From contig JANTQF010000190.1 of NCBI GenBank assembly GCA_032988165.1, positions 1-64,000 of the forward strand: a DNA stretch of 64,000 nt, given 5' to 3'. The notes beneath the pieces were generated by a model that worked only from the letters and a program-made list of their open reading frames with translations, did no database searches and was not told where the DNA came from. Position numbers and translations under genes: made by a program. Positions 45,605-57,958 of the stretch are shown piece by piece. Positions within the stretch are counted from its first letter, which is position 1, and each line of letters opens with the position of its first letter. Origin of the DNA: Emmonsiellopsis sp. PD_33. Lineage: Eukaryota; Ascomycota; Eurotiomycetes; Onygenales; Ajellomycetaceae.

Positions 45605-46622
45605 TCACTCATAGTATTTCTTCTTGTTGATCAATCGGTCAGCCACCTCCTTGTCATGTCCAAAGACCAGCTCGGCGTTGAAGGTTCTCTGCAGACGCTG
45701 GATCATCTGAAGGCTTCGGAACCATGCATTGTGGTCTCGAGCCAGCCACCCGTGTGGATGGGCTTCTTCGTAGTTCTCGGCGATATGGAACTGATCGGAT
45801 GTGAAGATGAAGGAGCCATCCTTCTCAAGGTTAACTTGCATGACGCAAAGACCAGGGGTGTGACCAGGCGAATGATGAAGAGTAATTCCCTGGAAGAGAT
45901 CCAAGTGGGAGTCCGTGAATGTTTTCCATTTTAGTTTATCCAGGGACATATAGTCTGCGAGATAAACCCCAAGATCCATGCCAGTGGCGACTGCCCAGCA
46001 AGCATGCTTGAATTCCTCCTCGTGGACGTAGATGGGGACGTCGGTCCCAACAAAGTGCTCCAAGCCGCCAGCGTGGTCGAGATGAAGATGACCAAATACG
46101 ATGGCTTTGATATCCTTGATATCATTGCCAGTAGCCCTAATGGCGGCGGGCAGTTTATGCTCCTCGTTATATACCGTACGGGGAAAGACATCGGTCAATG
46201 GAGCACCCCATTTCTACCATAGCCAGTGCTGTTAGTAAAACCTGCGATTGGAATGCCGTCATGTGTGCCCAACGGTGACCTACAATATCAATGTCCTCCG
46301 CACAACCGGTCTCGTACAATATCAAGCCCGCCTGCGGGTGCTCAATGAGGACGGACAAAACAACGAGTTCACGGCGCTTCTTCTCGGGGGATTTTTCAGA
46401 CACCGTGGATGTATTACCACCGCGGAGTAGCCTGGTTTCCGGGAGCTTAGCGATCTCTCATGGCTTTCAATGGAGTACGAGATGTCTGATGATTAGGATG
46501 AAATGGGTGATCCGGGACCGAGGAGGAGGAGCGTACCAGCCTTCATCACATTCAAGAGAACCAAGATTCAGTATGTGCATCTTAGTCCCCGGTGGGCAAT
46601 TGAACGCAGGGAGGCTTGCCAT
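45605..46622 (-). CDS. Metallo-beta-lactamase-fold lactonase-like enzyme
   Basis: Member of the metallo-beta-lactamase superfamily, closest in layout to N-acyl-homoserine-lactonase-like hydrolases. Exons 46622-46537, 46431-46284 and 46213-45605 give 280 residues with an exact frame. The start is at MASLPAFNCPPGTKMHILNLGS; an in-frame ATG at 46664 would add 14 residues. The first splice gives DEGW|LLRGGNTST and the second joins to KWGAPLTDVFP. The dinuclear metal site is VFGHLHLDHAGGLEHF (HxHxDH), the His of HHSPGHTPG, the Asp of FTSDQFH and the His of LVFGHD. No signal peptide is seen, so it is probably cytosolic. The substrate is unknown: fungal homologues may open other lactones or have unrelated hydrolase roles. 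It is the last intact gene before the A+T-rich island. Confidence 0.88.
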
Positions 46623-47640
46623 GGCCGCCTGACTGGCGATTGTTGAAGTCAAAGGAGCCGCCATGCTTCCTGTGCTCTGCACGTATAGAAAAAGAACCGG
46701 TGGAATGGAATAGAAAGAAAGAGGATGATTAGGTCTTAGCAAGAGAATGCAACACAAGTGGCAGAAAGGAACCTGAGGTCCAGGGAACTTCGTCCCTTAA
46801 AATTAGAGAAGAGCTGATGGGGATGGCCAAATGGCCTCCGCATAGACTGCGGGGAGGGAATCATTGAATCCAACGGCATGACGGCAATACCGACCAGCCT
46901 TCATTTGGATTCCAATAGCTTCCCCGCCTCTGTTCCTTTCGGCTGGAGTCCACGTAGGCCTAGCTCGCTGCTCCACAGGACTTGGGGTAGTTCAGACCTG
47001 AGAAGACAATCAACCCCGCCAGGAAAAGGACGTTCACAACCTGGGAACAGAGAATGCGTGAACAGAATTGATTATATGCGTGCATTGAAGCTGTGCCGCG
47101 TTCCTCTGCGGTCTTTGAAACTGGCGAGGGAGGACTGTAGACAGACATGGCGTTTTTCTCAACCAAAGAATGTGGATTGTGTTCGGGCTTCTGTTGAGGG
47201 ACCAAAAGCCTCTAGTCCGCTAGCTGTTCTCCGCACGTATTTGCCTTGGTTAAGATGAAGGCTACCAAGGTCGGCTGGTGGCCGTCAGCTTCGGTGCATT
47301 GCCGACCACGGGAGAGAGCAAGCAGGAATGGGGAGAGGGGTCCATACCGGGCTCGGCGGATCCGACAAGCGCCTCAACGGCCCTCATACACACGGACAAC
47401 GCAGCACAGCCCTCGGGATCATGGACAACAAAGATGGATGTGAGGGTGGTGCCTGCACCTTGGTTTTAAAATACTGCTTGCCCCTGAGCATCTTGGTGTC
47501 CAAAGGCATTGCAAGCCATGAGGTCCATAGACAGGGAGCCATCCACCGCCTATCATGACACTAACCGGGCCCTTAAGCTTACGTCAGCATAGCTGCTTCT
47601 GTGGGAAGGTTGAAGACTCTCAAATTGATCTCAGAGGCAA
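46623..47640. other. Gene-free flank up to the A+T-rich boundary
   Basis: About 1 kb of normal GC and normal CpG content. Short open frames here (for example 46960-47205 minus, which ends in a hydrophobic stretch) lack family similarity. It probably holds the lactonase promoter. Confidence 0.5.
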
Positions 47641-49899
47641 GAATCTGTAGGCTGTAGGCTGCCTCCAATCTTCTGATCAGGCTTAGTGCAAATATGTGAT
47701 CACACAGTAGATAGATCTCTTGCTAGCTAGGTAATATAAGAGTCTTCAGCCTTCTTACAAATTATAGCTTGATATATGTTTTTTCATTTAAAAATACTAT
47801 AAAAATGACTGAAAGATTTATATAATCTAAATATCTTATATATTTTATTATTTAATATTTAATTCTGTGAAATTTACACATCTTTATGTAATATCTAGCA
47901 TCAAATATAAGGCTTTAATTTGAAAAGATGGACTATGAGTCATTGAACAGTATGATGGAAATAAACAGGTAAAAATATATATATTTTTTAAATGTAAAGA
48001 TTATATAGTAATAGAATTATTTACTAGTTCTTTTCATAAGAAACCTGTATAGTATATATATTAATAGCTAGCTACTAAGTGTGCACTATATATATATTAT
48101 CAGATACACTGCCAGGCCTGAGGTCTAAGATCTAAGATCTGAGAGTACAGTTAATCTACATATAATATATGATCTTCTTTATATATTATAACTATCTTCC
48201 TCTTTAGAAGCTAGTTTTTAGTAGATTTATAGATTTTCTATATCTTAATTAAAAAATTAGACTGATATGTGATATGCATTGTAGAAGATTCAGATCATTA
48301 TACTTATAAAAAATTTAAACTATTATACTTTATAGAAGATTTAGACTATTATACTTAATAAAAGATTTAAATTATTATAATCAGATAGTTTTATATATTA
48401 CAGGCTAATCATGTTATAGAAATTAGTAATTTTATTACTAAATAATTTAGCATATAATGTAGTTAATATTTGTTTTCTATAATTAAGCATCTAGATGATA
48501 TGAGTAGGTAATTTAGTGTATAATAATTTAATATATTTATAAATATATATACTCTCTACTTTACTATATTTTTTCATTTTCTTTATTAAATATTAGTATG
48601 ATTTTCAGAATCACATGACTAATTTATATGATTATATGTAGCTTTATCATACTACTCAGTACTACTACATACTACATCTCTTTTTATACTATAATCTTGC
48701 CTATTTCATTGTATATAATTATATGATCTTTTTCATAGCTTTCATATAATTAAATATCTTCAGAATCACATCTAGTAGCATATCTAAACACTGATCATTC
48801 ATACAGCCAAGTAATATAGCTTTCCACTAATGAAATAGCTCATCATGCCATGTCAGATAGTCCTACAAAATCACTCAAAATTCACTAGAAAATACTCTTA
48901 TAATATAGAATATAGATGCTATATAGCTAGATATAAGATCATACAACTCAACTTCAAATAAATAATATGATCATGTATAAGTAATAGCAACCTCAGTAAT
49001 TTTCTAAGATAAGAGAGAAGTAGCTAGTAATTCCAGAGAAAGCTACACCCTCTATCATATAAATATAAAAGTCTCAAAAACATCCATCAGAATAAGAGAT
49101 AAAAGTAACACTCTTAAATCTTTCCTATAATAATCTTTCTTATCTTCCTATAAAGTCAAGAACCTTCCATAACATAATGATGAATTTTGAATTATAGAAT
49201 ATCTTTATTAAAGCTTACAACTAAGGCTCTGGTAATATCTACCAACTATCATCTGAATTGTAGAATGTCATTTAATGAATGCTTCATCTAATTTTAGCTA
49301 ATAAAGTTTCAAAAGCACAGAAAAGTATCCTTCAAATCATCTTATATGACTATGAGGTAGTAATAAAATAGATGAGGAATACTGTCTGTCATGAGAATAT
49401 ATAATCCATTCAGATAAATAAGGAATTCATTATAAAGTTAGTAGATGACCTGCAAAACATCTGAATCTAAAATAATAATACTCTTGAGAAGGAACTCACT
49501 AATGCATATTTTAATCAGATGAACTCAGAATTGACCCTGTGTGAGTAAATCTTCAATCTTTAATATTAAGTAAGAAAATAATTTAATAGTTTCTTTCTAT
49601 CTATATAAATTATTAATATACTGACTGTTCTTATACTGAGCATCAGCACTCTAATTAAACATGAATTGCCATCAGGGTGAACAGCCAAGCAAAGAGATGA
49701 TAATTGAGGGAATAAACTACCTACTTCAGAGTATATTAAAACATTAGAGATGGTGAAACCTCTAACATATAATGAGCTATATAAGAATGATGTAGCTGTA
49801 TAATGAGTCATCAAAATAGAAGCTTATTTTCAGAACAAGTAAGAGCTTATAGGAAAGAACCCTACAAGTCATCAGAAGGCCTTTAGGGGCATCAACCTA
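47641..49899. other. Very A+T-rich stretch without identifiable gene
   Basis: Too decayed to read. A short tandem TCTAAGA duplication sits at about 48,126-48,141. The older element's upstream LTR may lie here but was not recognised. Confidence 0.5.
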
Positions 49900-50560
49900 C
49901 TTCATGAGAGTGCTAAAAATCTTTAGAAGAGCCTTGAGAAACTCTATTTAGATGATTTACTTAATTACTTTCTCTCTAAGTTATGAGAGGATTTCACATA
50001 TTAGGTCATTAGGAACTTTGAAAAACCAGACACCAATATGAAATATAATAAATAATTTATAAATCTTTATTAAATTAAGGACCTGACATCATACTATGCT
50101 AATTTTAATAGATTATATAATGAGGTAACCCTACAACTTCTACCTCAGAACCTACTGGATTTCTTTATTATATTTATATTTAATATTATAAAAAGTAAAT
50201 AAAATCATTTAGATGTTTATCTAAAGACTGTTCAGAAAGCCTACAACATCCTTTTTCATCAGGAAACTACCCTGAAGTACTTAAATTTAGTAAACTATAC
50301 TTCCAGAAACATGCATGCTTCTGTAGTAGCACCACATGATCTTAATATTATAGATATCAATCTTAATATAATTATTGAAGCTCTAAATCCTCCAAAGAAG
50401 AACAGTCAAGCCTGGAAACCATGGTGTAAGAGGTATAAAGTCTGTTTTCATTGCAGTTACCTCTGAATCATGGCATCCAGACCTGCCTCATGAATTCTAA
50501 GAATAAGAAAGCAAAAAACTCACAGGATCAGTAAGTTCTGAGGCACTCACTAATTAGTTG
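49900..50560 (+). pseudogene. Decayed gag of the older Ty3/gypsy element
   Basis: Plus-strand fragments with frame breaks. A helical gag-like region (49,930-50,330) is followed by a residual CCHC zinc knuckle near 50,440-50,500, where CFHC is readable and the downstream His and Cys are out of frame. It precedes pol remnants of the same orientation. Confidence 0.5.
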
Positions 50561-51179
50561 TGGAAAGTCTTATAGATTTCCAAACTAAAGAACCTACATG
50601 ATCCACTAGATTCTGCAAATACAGGATGACAACTAATAGAATTAGGGAAGAAGGTTAACAGGTTAGGAGAGCATTTAAATGCAGTTAAAGAGAGATTACT
50701 AATATATTTAGATCTTATAGAAACTAACCATACAATGCTCATTCAAGCTCTAGTTAATATAGATGCTTTTATAGTTTACATCAGAGATTATATCTCATGC
50801 CAACTACTGAAGACCTCATGCATGAAGGATCCTAAGTGGGTAAAACTTTCAGATAAAAAATGAATCCTCTTGCCTGCCTGAATTAAATTCTCCCTGCACT
50901 TTAGGGAATGGTCCTATTAGATCTGGGTGCATAAGCTTGCTAATATTAAATATAATCTCATCTTAGAATTAGATTAATTCAAATAATTTAACCTGAACAT
51001 CAATTGGGCAACATGTCATATGAGGTTAACTAACAGGAAGAAAAAGGTTTATGAAATTCTTCCTCATAATATACAACACACATTTAGTACTTCTCAGGTT
51101 AAAGACTTTAATCTCATGACATTCCATTAGATACATCAAATGGGCTGTAAGGGCCATGCAGAGATAATATTATACATTA

Positions 51180-52345
51180 TATAATAAAAGAGCAAACCTG
51201 AGAAACTACCCATACCAATTGATTCTAGGGAGGAAAAACATATAAAAGTCCTGCTATCTAAGTATAGTGATGTCTTCTAAACTGCCTTGCCACTGAAGTT
51301 ACTACCTGAATAAGAATTCATTCACAAGATTGACATCAAAAACCTACAATTAATTAACATTAATGTATATTCTCTCTCATAGATATATTTAGAGGAACAG
51401 CAACAGTAGATTAAAGAACTACTGAAATAGAGCCTCATACAATCCTCCTCAAGTTCATAGGGGTTTCCAGTGCTTTTTACAAAGAAACCTCATGGCAAAT
51501 AGTACATGTATATTAACTATTAGGCATTCAACTTGATCATGGAAAAAAATAGCTATCTCCTCCTGCAAATTCAACAGCAACTTGATACCATGAGTGACAT
51601 AAAATATCTCATAAAGATCAACCTTTTATCTGGCTTCTACCAAGTTTGCATGGGAGAGATATCTATTCCAAAGACCACCTTTAATATCTAATGGGGTAAA
51701 TTTGAGTGGACTGCACTATTAATAAGCCTCACAAATGCACTCATCATATTTCAGACAATAATGAATACTATCCTGTAAGAAGGAAACAGCTACTAATGTC
51801 TGATATATCTAAATAACATCCTGGTTTTTTCCAACTCATATGAAGAGCATCTCAAACACATCAAATATATTCTCTTAACACTGAAGACACACAAACTCTA
51901 TATGAAACCCTCAAAATGTTAATTCAGGATGCAGGAAATGAAGTTTATAGGCTATATTATTAGGAGAGGAAAGATCAGACCTCTGCCTAAGAAAATTAAA
52001 GTAATTTTGAATTAACTGAGGCTGCAGAATATTTATTATATCAGGTAGTTTTTAGACCTTACATTATATTATCATCACTTTATGAAGGGGTTTGTTACTC
52101 TGGCAGCCCCTCTATTAGATCTACTAAAGGAAATAGACAAGTTATTACATAAAAAGAAATTTTAATTGATAGTCTGAAACACATTATATAAGAAAGCTTT
52201 CATTAGGCTGTATAAATATATGATAATCTCACCTGTCCTCATATAGCTAGACTGAATAAAAGCTTTCATAATTGAGATTAATGCCTCTGAGTGAGTAATC
52301 AGGTGCATTCTATTATAAGAAGGTCTAAATAGGAAGCTTCATCTA
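51180..52345 (+). pseudogene. Reverse transcriptase remnant, older Ty3/gypsy element
   Basis: Conceptual reading on the + strand, across several stops, gives recognisable gypsy RT blocks: FPVLFTKKPHGK near 51,465, a LIKINLLSGFYQV block near 51,615 (canonical Asp now Asn), and KFEWTALLISLTNA. The catalytic YxDD box at 51806-51817 reads YLNN, with both Asp codons changed by G-to-A. A fingers/thumb segment and the start of the RNase H region follow. The copy is cut at 52,345 by insertion of the younger element and resumes at 60,061. Confidence 0.85.
52341..52345. repeat. Target-site duplication ATCTA (left copy)
   Basis: Immediately precedes the left LTR and is identical to 60056-60060 after the right LTR. 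Five bases is the normal duplication size for Ty3/gypsy integration. Confidence 0.9.
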
Positions 52346-52805
52346 TGTAAGCACACTCCAATATCTAAGTGATGACACTACTATATTAGGAATAGAGATG
52401 GTGCCATATCAGTTGATGCTCAGAAGGGATGGGGAGCCAATGAGTAGGTTAGACTATTCAGAGCTCAGAGAGGTAGAGTTCATCAATGAGAGCTTTACTA
52501 GACTAGAGGAGGTAGATATCTTGATATCACAAAGGGGGGAATACATAGGTGAATAGGTGAGAGGATTTCCAAACATTAGGTAGATTAGTAAATGAATTGC
52601 TGACCTCCAGCAAGTCTGGGAGGTCAGTGGCTATCTATATGGAGCTCCCTGGAGCTGCTAGATCTATCTATAATACTGTGCTCCAGCCAGGCCCAGGCAG
52701 AACTCTATGATGAGATATATGACAATATATATAATAAAGTTTAATGAGGCAGTTGTGGGATGTCCAGCCAGTAAAATAACATATCACTGGTGCAAGGGCA
52801 TGACA
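52346..52805 (-). repeat. LTR, left copy (3' LTR of the element)
   Basis: 460 bp, starting TG and ending CA on the + strand. It matches 59596-60055 without gaps. Because gag-pol runs on the minus strand, this is the 3' LTR. It has no CpG left. Confidence 0.95.
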
Positions 52806-52808
52806 ATT

Positions 52809-52818
52809 GCCTCCTCCT
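52809..52818 (-). other. Polypurine tract of the retrotransposon
   Basis: On the minus strand this reads AGGAGGAGGC, a few bases upstream of the 3' LTR. It marks the plus-strand primer site and independently confirms the minus orientation of the element. Confidence 0.7.
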
Positions 52819-53319
52819 AAAAGGGTTTAGTCCCTAAACTCTGGTCATGTGAGGAATAGGGAGGCAACAGGGGGGTTAGAGTGTTATGAGATGAATATCA
52901 AATTCATACAGGGTCATCATGACAATAAGAGGTAGGCAAGGTAGAGAGGTATAGATAAATGTTCTTCACACATAAAAAAAACTTCCTCTCAGCAATCATC
53001 TCACAATGCACTCTGGTAAGTCCAAAATCCATCTCAAAAATGCCAGAATGAGTGTGAAAACAAGAGAAAAACACACTGCAAAGAACAGAGTAAAGGCTAA
53101 CAGAGGAAATAGATTAAAATAGCCATATCCACATTCATTTGTGCCTCTAATATCAAATACAAGTTTAAGAGACTCTGTTGGCCTTCCTCACCCATTATCA
53201 CCAGTAAGTCTGTCATAATATCAGAAGAGAGAGACAGAATCTAATACAAAATAGTACCTTTATTTATTGCTATTTCCACAAATGGGGCCTCCAATTCTGA
53301 TTTGAAGCCTATACATGCT

Positions 53320-54332
53320 ATGGGGTCACTAAAATGACTCTAGTGCTGCTAGGGAGGAGGTATTGAGAAGAAAAAGAAAGATCTTGAGGATGGCATCTGG
53401 AAAGTCCCAGAATCTGATGACTTCAATGTAAGTACTATAGATGTAAATTGGTAGTGATAAGTAGCTAATCAGTTTTCTAGTTGGGTGATAATCTGTCACC
53501 TGGGCCCAGCACTGATAATCCTGTCAGTGGCTCCCTATGTTCTTCTCTGTCAGAAGATCATGAGGATGAAGCCCTTCATATAGAGAATTATCTTAAGTAG
53601 TCAGCAGAGGCAGAAGGCTCTTTAGAGTTAGAAAATGAGGAAGAGGAGGAGAATGAGAATAAAGATGAGAATGAGGAGGTTAATCAGTATAAGCTAAATT
53701 CCTCTTTAGAGTCTTCTGAGTCCTTTAAATTCAATTCTGACCCCTCTAAGGAGTCAGAAGCTGATGCCTCTAAAAGGTATTATGCAGGTCAAGCCTTCTG
53801 CCTGCACTGCACTAAGCTTTTCCACAATAATCAGAGAGTGATGTGTGTTAAGTAGTCACAGTATAACAACTGTGAGTACTGCTATAAGAATAATACATAC
53901 TATCATCCTGTAAGTACTATCCCCCACCTATTTAGTTGCAATACAGTTCCTAACAAAACTATAGATGCCAGCAAAATTCCACAGAAAGCTGTAAAAGATG
54001 CAGGAGCTAACAGATCTCAGCTGCATGAGCTATGACATTTAGGAGTATTTAAAGGCCTTCTATCATCAGTTCACCTTTAATGTAGAAATCTACATTAGGA
54101 AGGGGGTACCTACTGAAAAGCAGGCTGCCTCCACACCTGCCTTAGCAAGTTCAGAGTGTGCTGCCCTGCTGCATCAGATTGCAAAGGAGTTAGAGGAGCA
54201 GAAGGAGGAGCTTCAGAAGATGAAGGGATTACTAAAGAAGATAGTAAGTGCAAAATCCCTTTAGATAGCACTGACATATAGACTAATAGTAGGACAGATA
54301 GGGGTGGAGGAGGAAGAGGCACACCCTGTTAG
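53320..54332 (+). pseudogene. Spliced accessory gene remnant, antisense to gag-pol
   Basis: A plus-strand gene inside the chromovirus. The proposed structure is: start ATG 53320, exon to 53427, intron 53428-53480 (GTAAGT...CTAAT...TTTCTAG), exon 53481-53909, possible intron 53910-53946, exon 53947-54243, intron 54244-54281 (GTAAGT...CTGAC...ATATAG), last exon to TAG 54330-54332. Stops inside the frame are all CAG/CAA-to-TAG/TAA or CGA-to-TGA type. The product has a Lys-rich start, a long acidic region, and a Cys-rich block: CxxC at 53799-53810, Cys at 53844-53846, CxxC at 53871-53882. A strong coiled coil follows (54,160-54,243, QIAKELEEQKEELQKMKGLL), then a short RGGG tail. The second intron is the least sure, since the frame also stays open through it for about 40 codons. 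Function is unknown. Confidence 0.6.
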
Positions 54333-54729
54333 TCAGAAGACATAGAGTCATAGCTGAAAGTAGATTATCCTAGGGGGTGTCACAGCATCTATATAGGGGG
54401 AGTGTTTGTCTTTTTATTTTACTTTTTCTTTTTTCTCCTGCAGTGCCTTCAGGCCAGTGCCTTCAGGCTAAAGAATATTAAATTGTTTGTCTGGCCCTTT
54501 TGGGTATAATACTCTTTCTAATTCCTTTCCTGATATGAGTCAACAACCTCATTAAACTTCTAAAACCCTTTGGGAAAACTAGGAGAAGAGTATTACCTAT
54601 TCTTAGACCATGGAAACCTACCTACCTACTCAAAAACCCAGTGGGAGAAAAGAGTAGGAGGCTAGCACTTCCTCTTTCTATTTGACTTTTGACCATAAGG
54701 AACTCTCACATCTCAATTCCAATTAGTAG

Positions 54730-54930
54730 CCTCCCAGGCTGCAACAAGGTCCTTCAAATTTTCCAAATTATCCAATGATTCCCATGTATTCTCCAAAGTG
54801 GAATATCCTTCCTATTTAACCAAGTACTTTGATTTATCATTTCATCCCAGTTATTTATCCAAAATATCCTCCACTATATACTCTAAATCTCCTTTGATTT
54901 CAATGCTATCAGAGCAAGGTAGTTCTGATC
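54730..54930 (-). pseudogene. Chromodomain at the integrase C terminus
   Basis: The minus-strand reading gives EYIVEDILDK, then KSKYLVK followed by a stop in place of Trp, then EGYSTLENTWESLDNLENLKDLV. This is the chromodomain pattern with its aromatic cage; the missing Trp is a TGG-to-TAG change. In chromoviruses it directs integration to histone-marked heterochromatin. Confidence 0.8.
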
Positions 54931-55149
54931 CTACTCATTATTGGTAAGGTTCCAAGAGAGACACATGAAAAATGGGGTGTATTCAACTAAAAGAATGAGG
55001 TAATTGAACTCAATAAGCCTGTCTGCCAATAATTTCAATAATTGAAAATGAATCAAGCCAATAATTGTCTAGCTTTTTGCAAGGTCTAGTCATTTTAATG
55101 TTCTTTGCTGATAAAAGGACTTCATCTCCAATATTGAATGACATTGACT

Positions 55150-56250
55150 TATATTTTTAATTATAATATGTTGCTTGCTTGTCAGCAGTGTGTTGTAGGC
55201 TGATTATCAACCTCTCACATATTTCTATCAATATATTAAGTCTCTTTGTAATATCTGGAACTTCTTGAGGTTTTTAATTGACAGTGAAGCTTGCCTCCCC
55301 CTTAGGGGTGTCATCTGTGACATCCCAGGGCAAATCCAGATTAAATCCCATAAACACAAAGAAAGGAGATACTTCCATTGAAGCTTGTTTAGCATTATTA
55401 TATGCAAATTATGCCATTGAAAGGTGCTACATCCAATCATGTTGATAATAGGCACAATAAGTTTGGAAATAGTGTTCAAGGGTTTGATTTTGACATTCCA
55501 TTTAACCATTAGTTTGAGGATGAAAAGCCATACTTAAATTTCAGCATATATAAAGATGGTAGCAAAAAGCTGATCAAAAATGACTGGTAAATAAGGACCT
55601 ACAGTCTATTATTAATGATAATGGAGAACCATATTTATGGATAATAGAATCTATGAAAAGTTCAGCAAGCTCTGGTGCTTTAATAGTCTTCAAACAAGGA
55701 ATATATTTAGCCATCTTAGTAAAACAGTCCATAATGACCAAGATACTATCATATTTTCAACCTTTGAATTGAGACTTAGGCAGGTCAACAATGAAATCCA
55801 TTGATATCAATTTCCAGGGACAATTGGGAATAGGCAGAGCCAACAAGGCACCATATGGGCAGTGTTTTGGCAACTTCACTCTTTTGCAGATATCACATGT
55901 GTTGACAAACTCCAAAATGTCCTGATGAATTTCCTTCCAATAATACTTTCTTTAAAGTAGTTCTTTGGTCTTTACTATACTAAAGTGACCTGCATGTGGA
56001 TCATCATGATGGATTTGTAGTAACTCTCATCTTAGAGCCCTACTAGCAGGAATAAAAGTAGATCCATTGAATGTTAGAAGGCTATAATCTTCTATTAACC
56101 ATTCTTTCAACTTAGCTGTCAGCTTTGAATCTCCAAGCTCATCATTTGAATTCAACCTGGGTTCTTCACAACCTTTCAGCTCTTAAATCCAAGATATGCA
56201 AAAGGCATCCCTATCTTGTACCTCCTTAATGAATTCTTGAAGCATCTTGG
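55150..56250 (-). pseudogene. Integrase region of the chromovirus
   Basis: Minus-strand fragments include CHICKRVKLPKHCPYGAL (zinc-binding HHCC end), ISMDFIVDLPKSQFKG, YDSILVIMDCFTKMAKYIPC and KAPELAELFIDSIIHKYGSPLSLIIDCRSLF, the first two acidic positions of the DDE core. Stops interrupt the frame. Confidence 0.85.
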
Positions 56251-56399
56251 AGGGAAATTTATAGCCCATTTCATCTGAAGCAACATCTATTACAGCCAGA
56301 TGTGGTATGAGATGTTCTAGACTATCAGTACCAGCTTTATCAAGCATTGTTATTCCAGCCAGTTTAATATTACCAATTCAGCTGTCTGAAGTAGCCTCT

Positions 56400-57900
56400 A
56401 CAGCTCTGAATCAGGATCTGCAACTAGGCATAATTAAACCCCATGCAGCCAGTTTTTTCTGCAATGTAGGAAGTGCTCCATCAACATCTTCCTCCTGCAG
56501 GACTATTTCATAGTCTGGCTGCCATGAAGGCATATTAGCTGGGTTAAGCCAGCCAGGGCAATAATGAATATAAAAATTGTATTCAGATAATAACTCAGCC
56601 CATCTAGCCTGTCTTGCAGATAGTTTCTTGATGGTAAAGAAATAATGTAAATTTGCATGATCTGAAAGAACTTGAATAGGAAAATTACTACTCTGCAGGT
56701 AATATCACCAAGTTTTGAATGATTCAACAATTGTGAGGAGTTCTTGATTGTGCATATTATACTGTTGTTGCATTGGATTCAATTTCCTTGAAAAGAAAGC
56801 TACTAGAGCTCAGTCTTGCCTACAAGTCATAAGTGGATAGGAGCCTTCCCACCTACTAAACCTATTTTGATTTGGGTTTTCCATCAACTGGGATAATATT
56901 TCACAAATGCCAAATCCAGAGGCATCTATCTCCAGTTGAACAGGTCAATTAGGGTCAAAATGGTTAAGGAGTGTTGCTTCTGCAAAGGCCTTTTTGATTG
57001 CAGTCAATGCTGCCCTGGCATCTTCAGTGAAATGAAATGGCCCAGGTTTCTTGCCTTTAACACTACCCTTAAGTAACTCAGTTATAGGAGCTGTTATTTA
57101 AGAATAAGTGTATATAAATTTCCAGTAAAAATTCATAAAACCTAGGAAAACTTGCACTTCTTGAAATGTATGTGATTCAGGCCACTCCAAGATGATAGCC
57201 ATGCAAGCTTGATCCATACAGACTCCATTGATACCCACTATAAACCCAAGAAATTCCACTTCCTGGGCAAAGAATGTACACTTTAATTCCTTAGCAAAAA
57301 GATCATATTGCCAGAGACATTCTAAGACCTGTTGAATATGCTCCTCATGCTCTTCTTCAGTATCTGAAAAGACAAGGATATCATCAAGGTAGATGATGCA
57401 TGAGATGTCAAGTAGGCCCTGAAGCACCTGATTGATATAAGTTTGAAATGTAGCCAGGGCATTACAGAGACCTAAGGGGAGAACTAGATATTCAAAATTG
57501 CCATACTTTGTTTAAAAAGTAGTCTTCCATTCATCACTCTCCTTTATCTGAATTTGATAATAGGCATCTTGCAAATCAAGCTTTGAAAAATGCTTTTTCC
57601 TGGATAATTAATCCATCATCTCATTAATCAAAGGTAAAGAGGTACAATCTTTGATTGTTATCTTATTTAGATCTCTATAGTCTACACATAGACATAATCC
57701 ACCATCCTTCTTAGGCACAAATAGGATGGGAGCCCCCACAGGGCTTCAAGAGGGTCAAATCCAATTCTGTGATTGCATGTCCTCAAGATATTTCTGGAGC
57801 ATTTCTAGCTCAATTACCAATAGGTTATAAAGTGGACCATATGGCAGTAACTTGCCATCATGTAGGTTGATTTTGTGAGTAACTTGTCCAATATTGGCTA
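56400..57900 (-). pseudogene. Reverse transcriptase and RNase H of the chromovirus
   Basis: The minus-strand segment 57427-57098 is open and carries the intact catalytic box IIYLDDILVFSDT (YLDD codons 57391-57380) and EVEFLGFIVG. Flanking parts in other frames or with stops give the palm (LGLCNALATFQTY near 57,440) and RNase H-like sequence down to about 56,500. Overall it is broken. Confidence 0.88.
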
Positions 57901-57958
57901 GCTTTGAAGCTCCTTCTTCAGAGAAAACATCTTGGAAATCTTGAAAAATCTTAGTGAT

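Noticed and set aside
46878..47558. Short open frames on both strands before the A+T boundary
   Set aside because: No family similarity, no plausible introns joining them, and they overlap each other in several frames.
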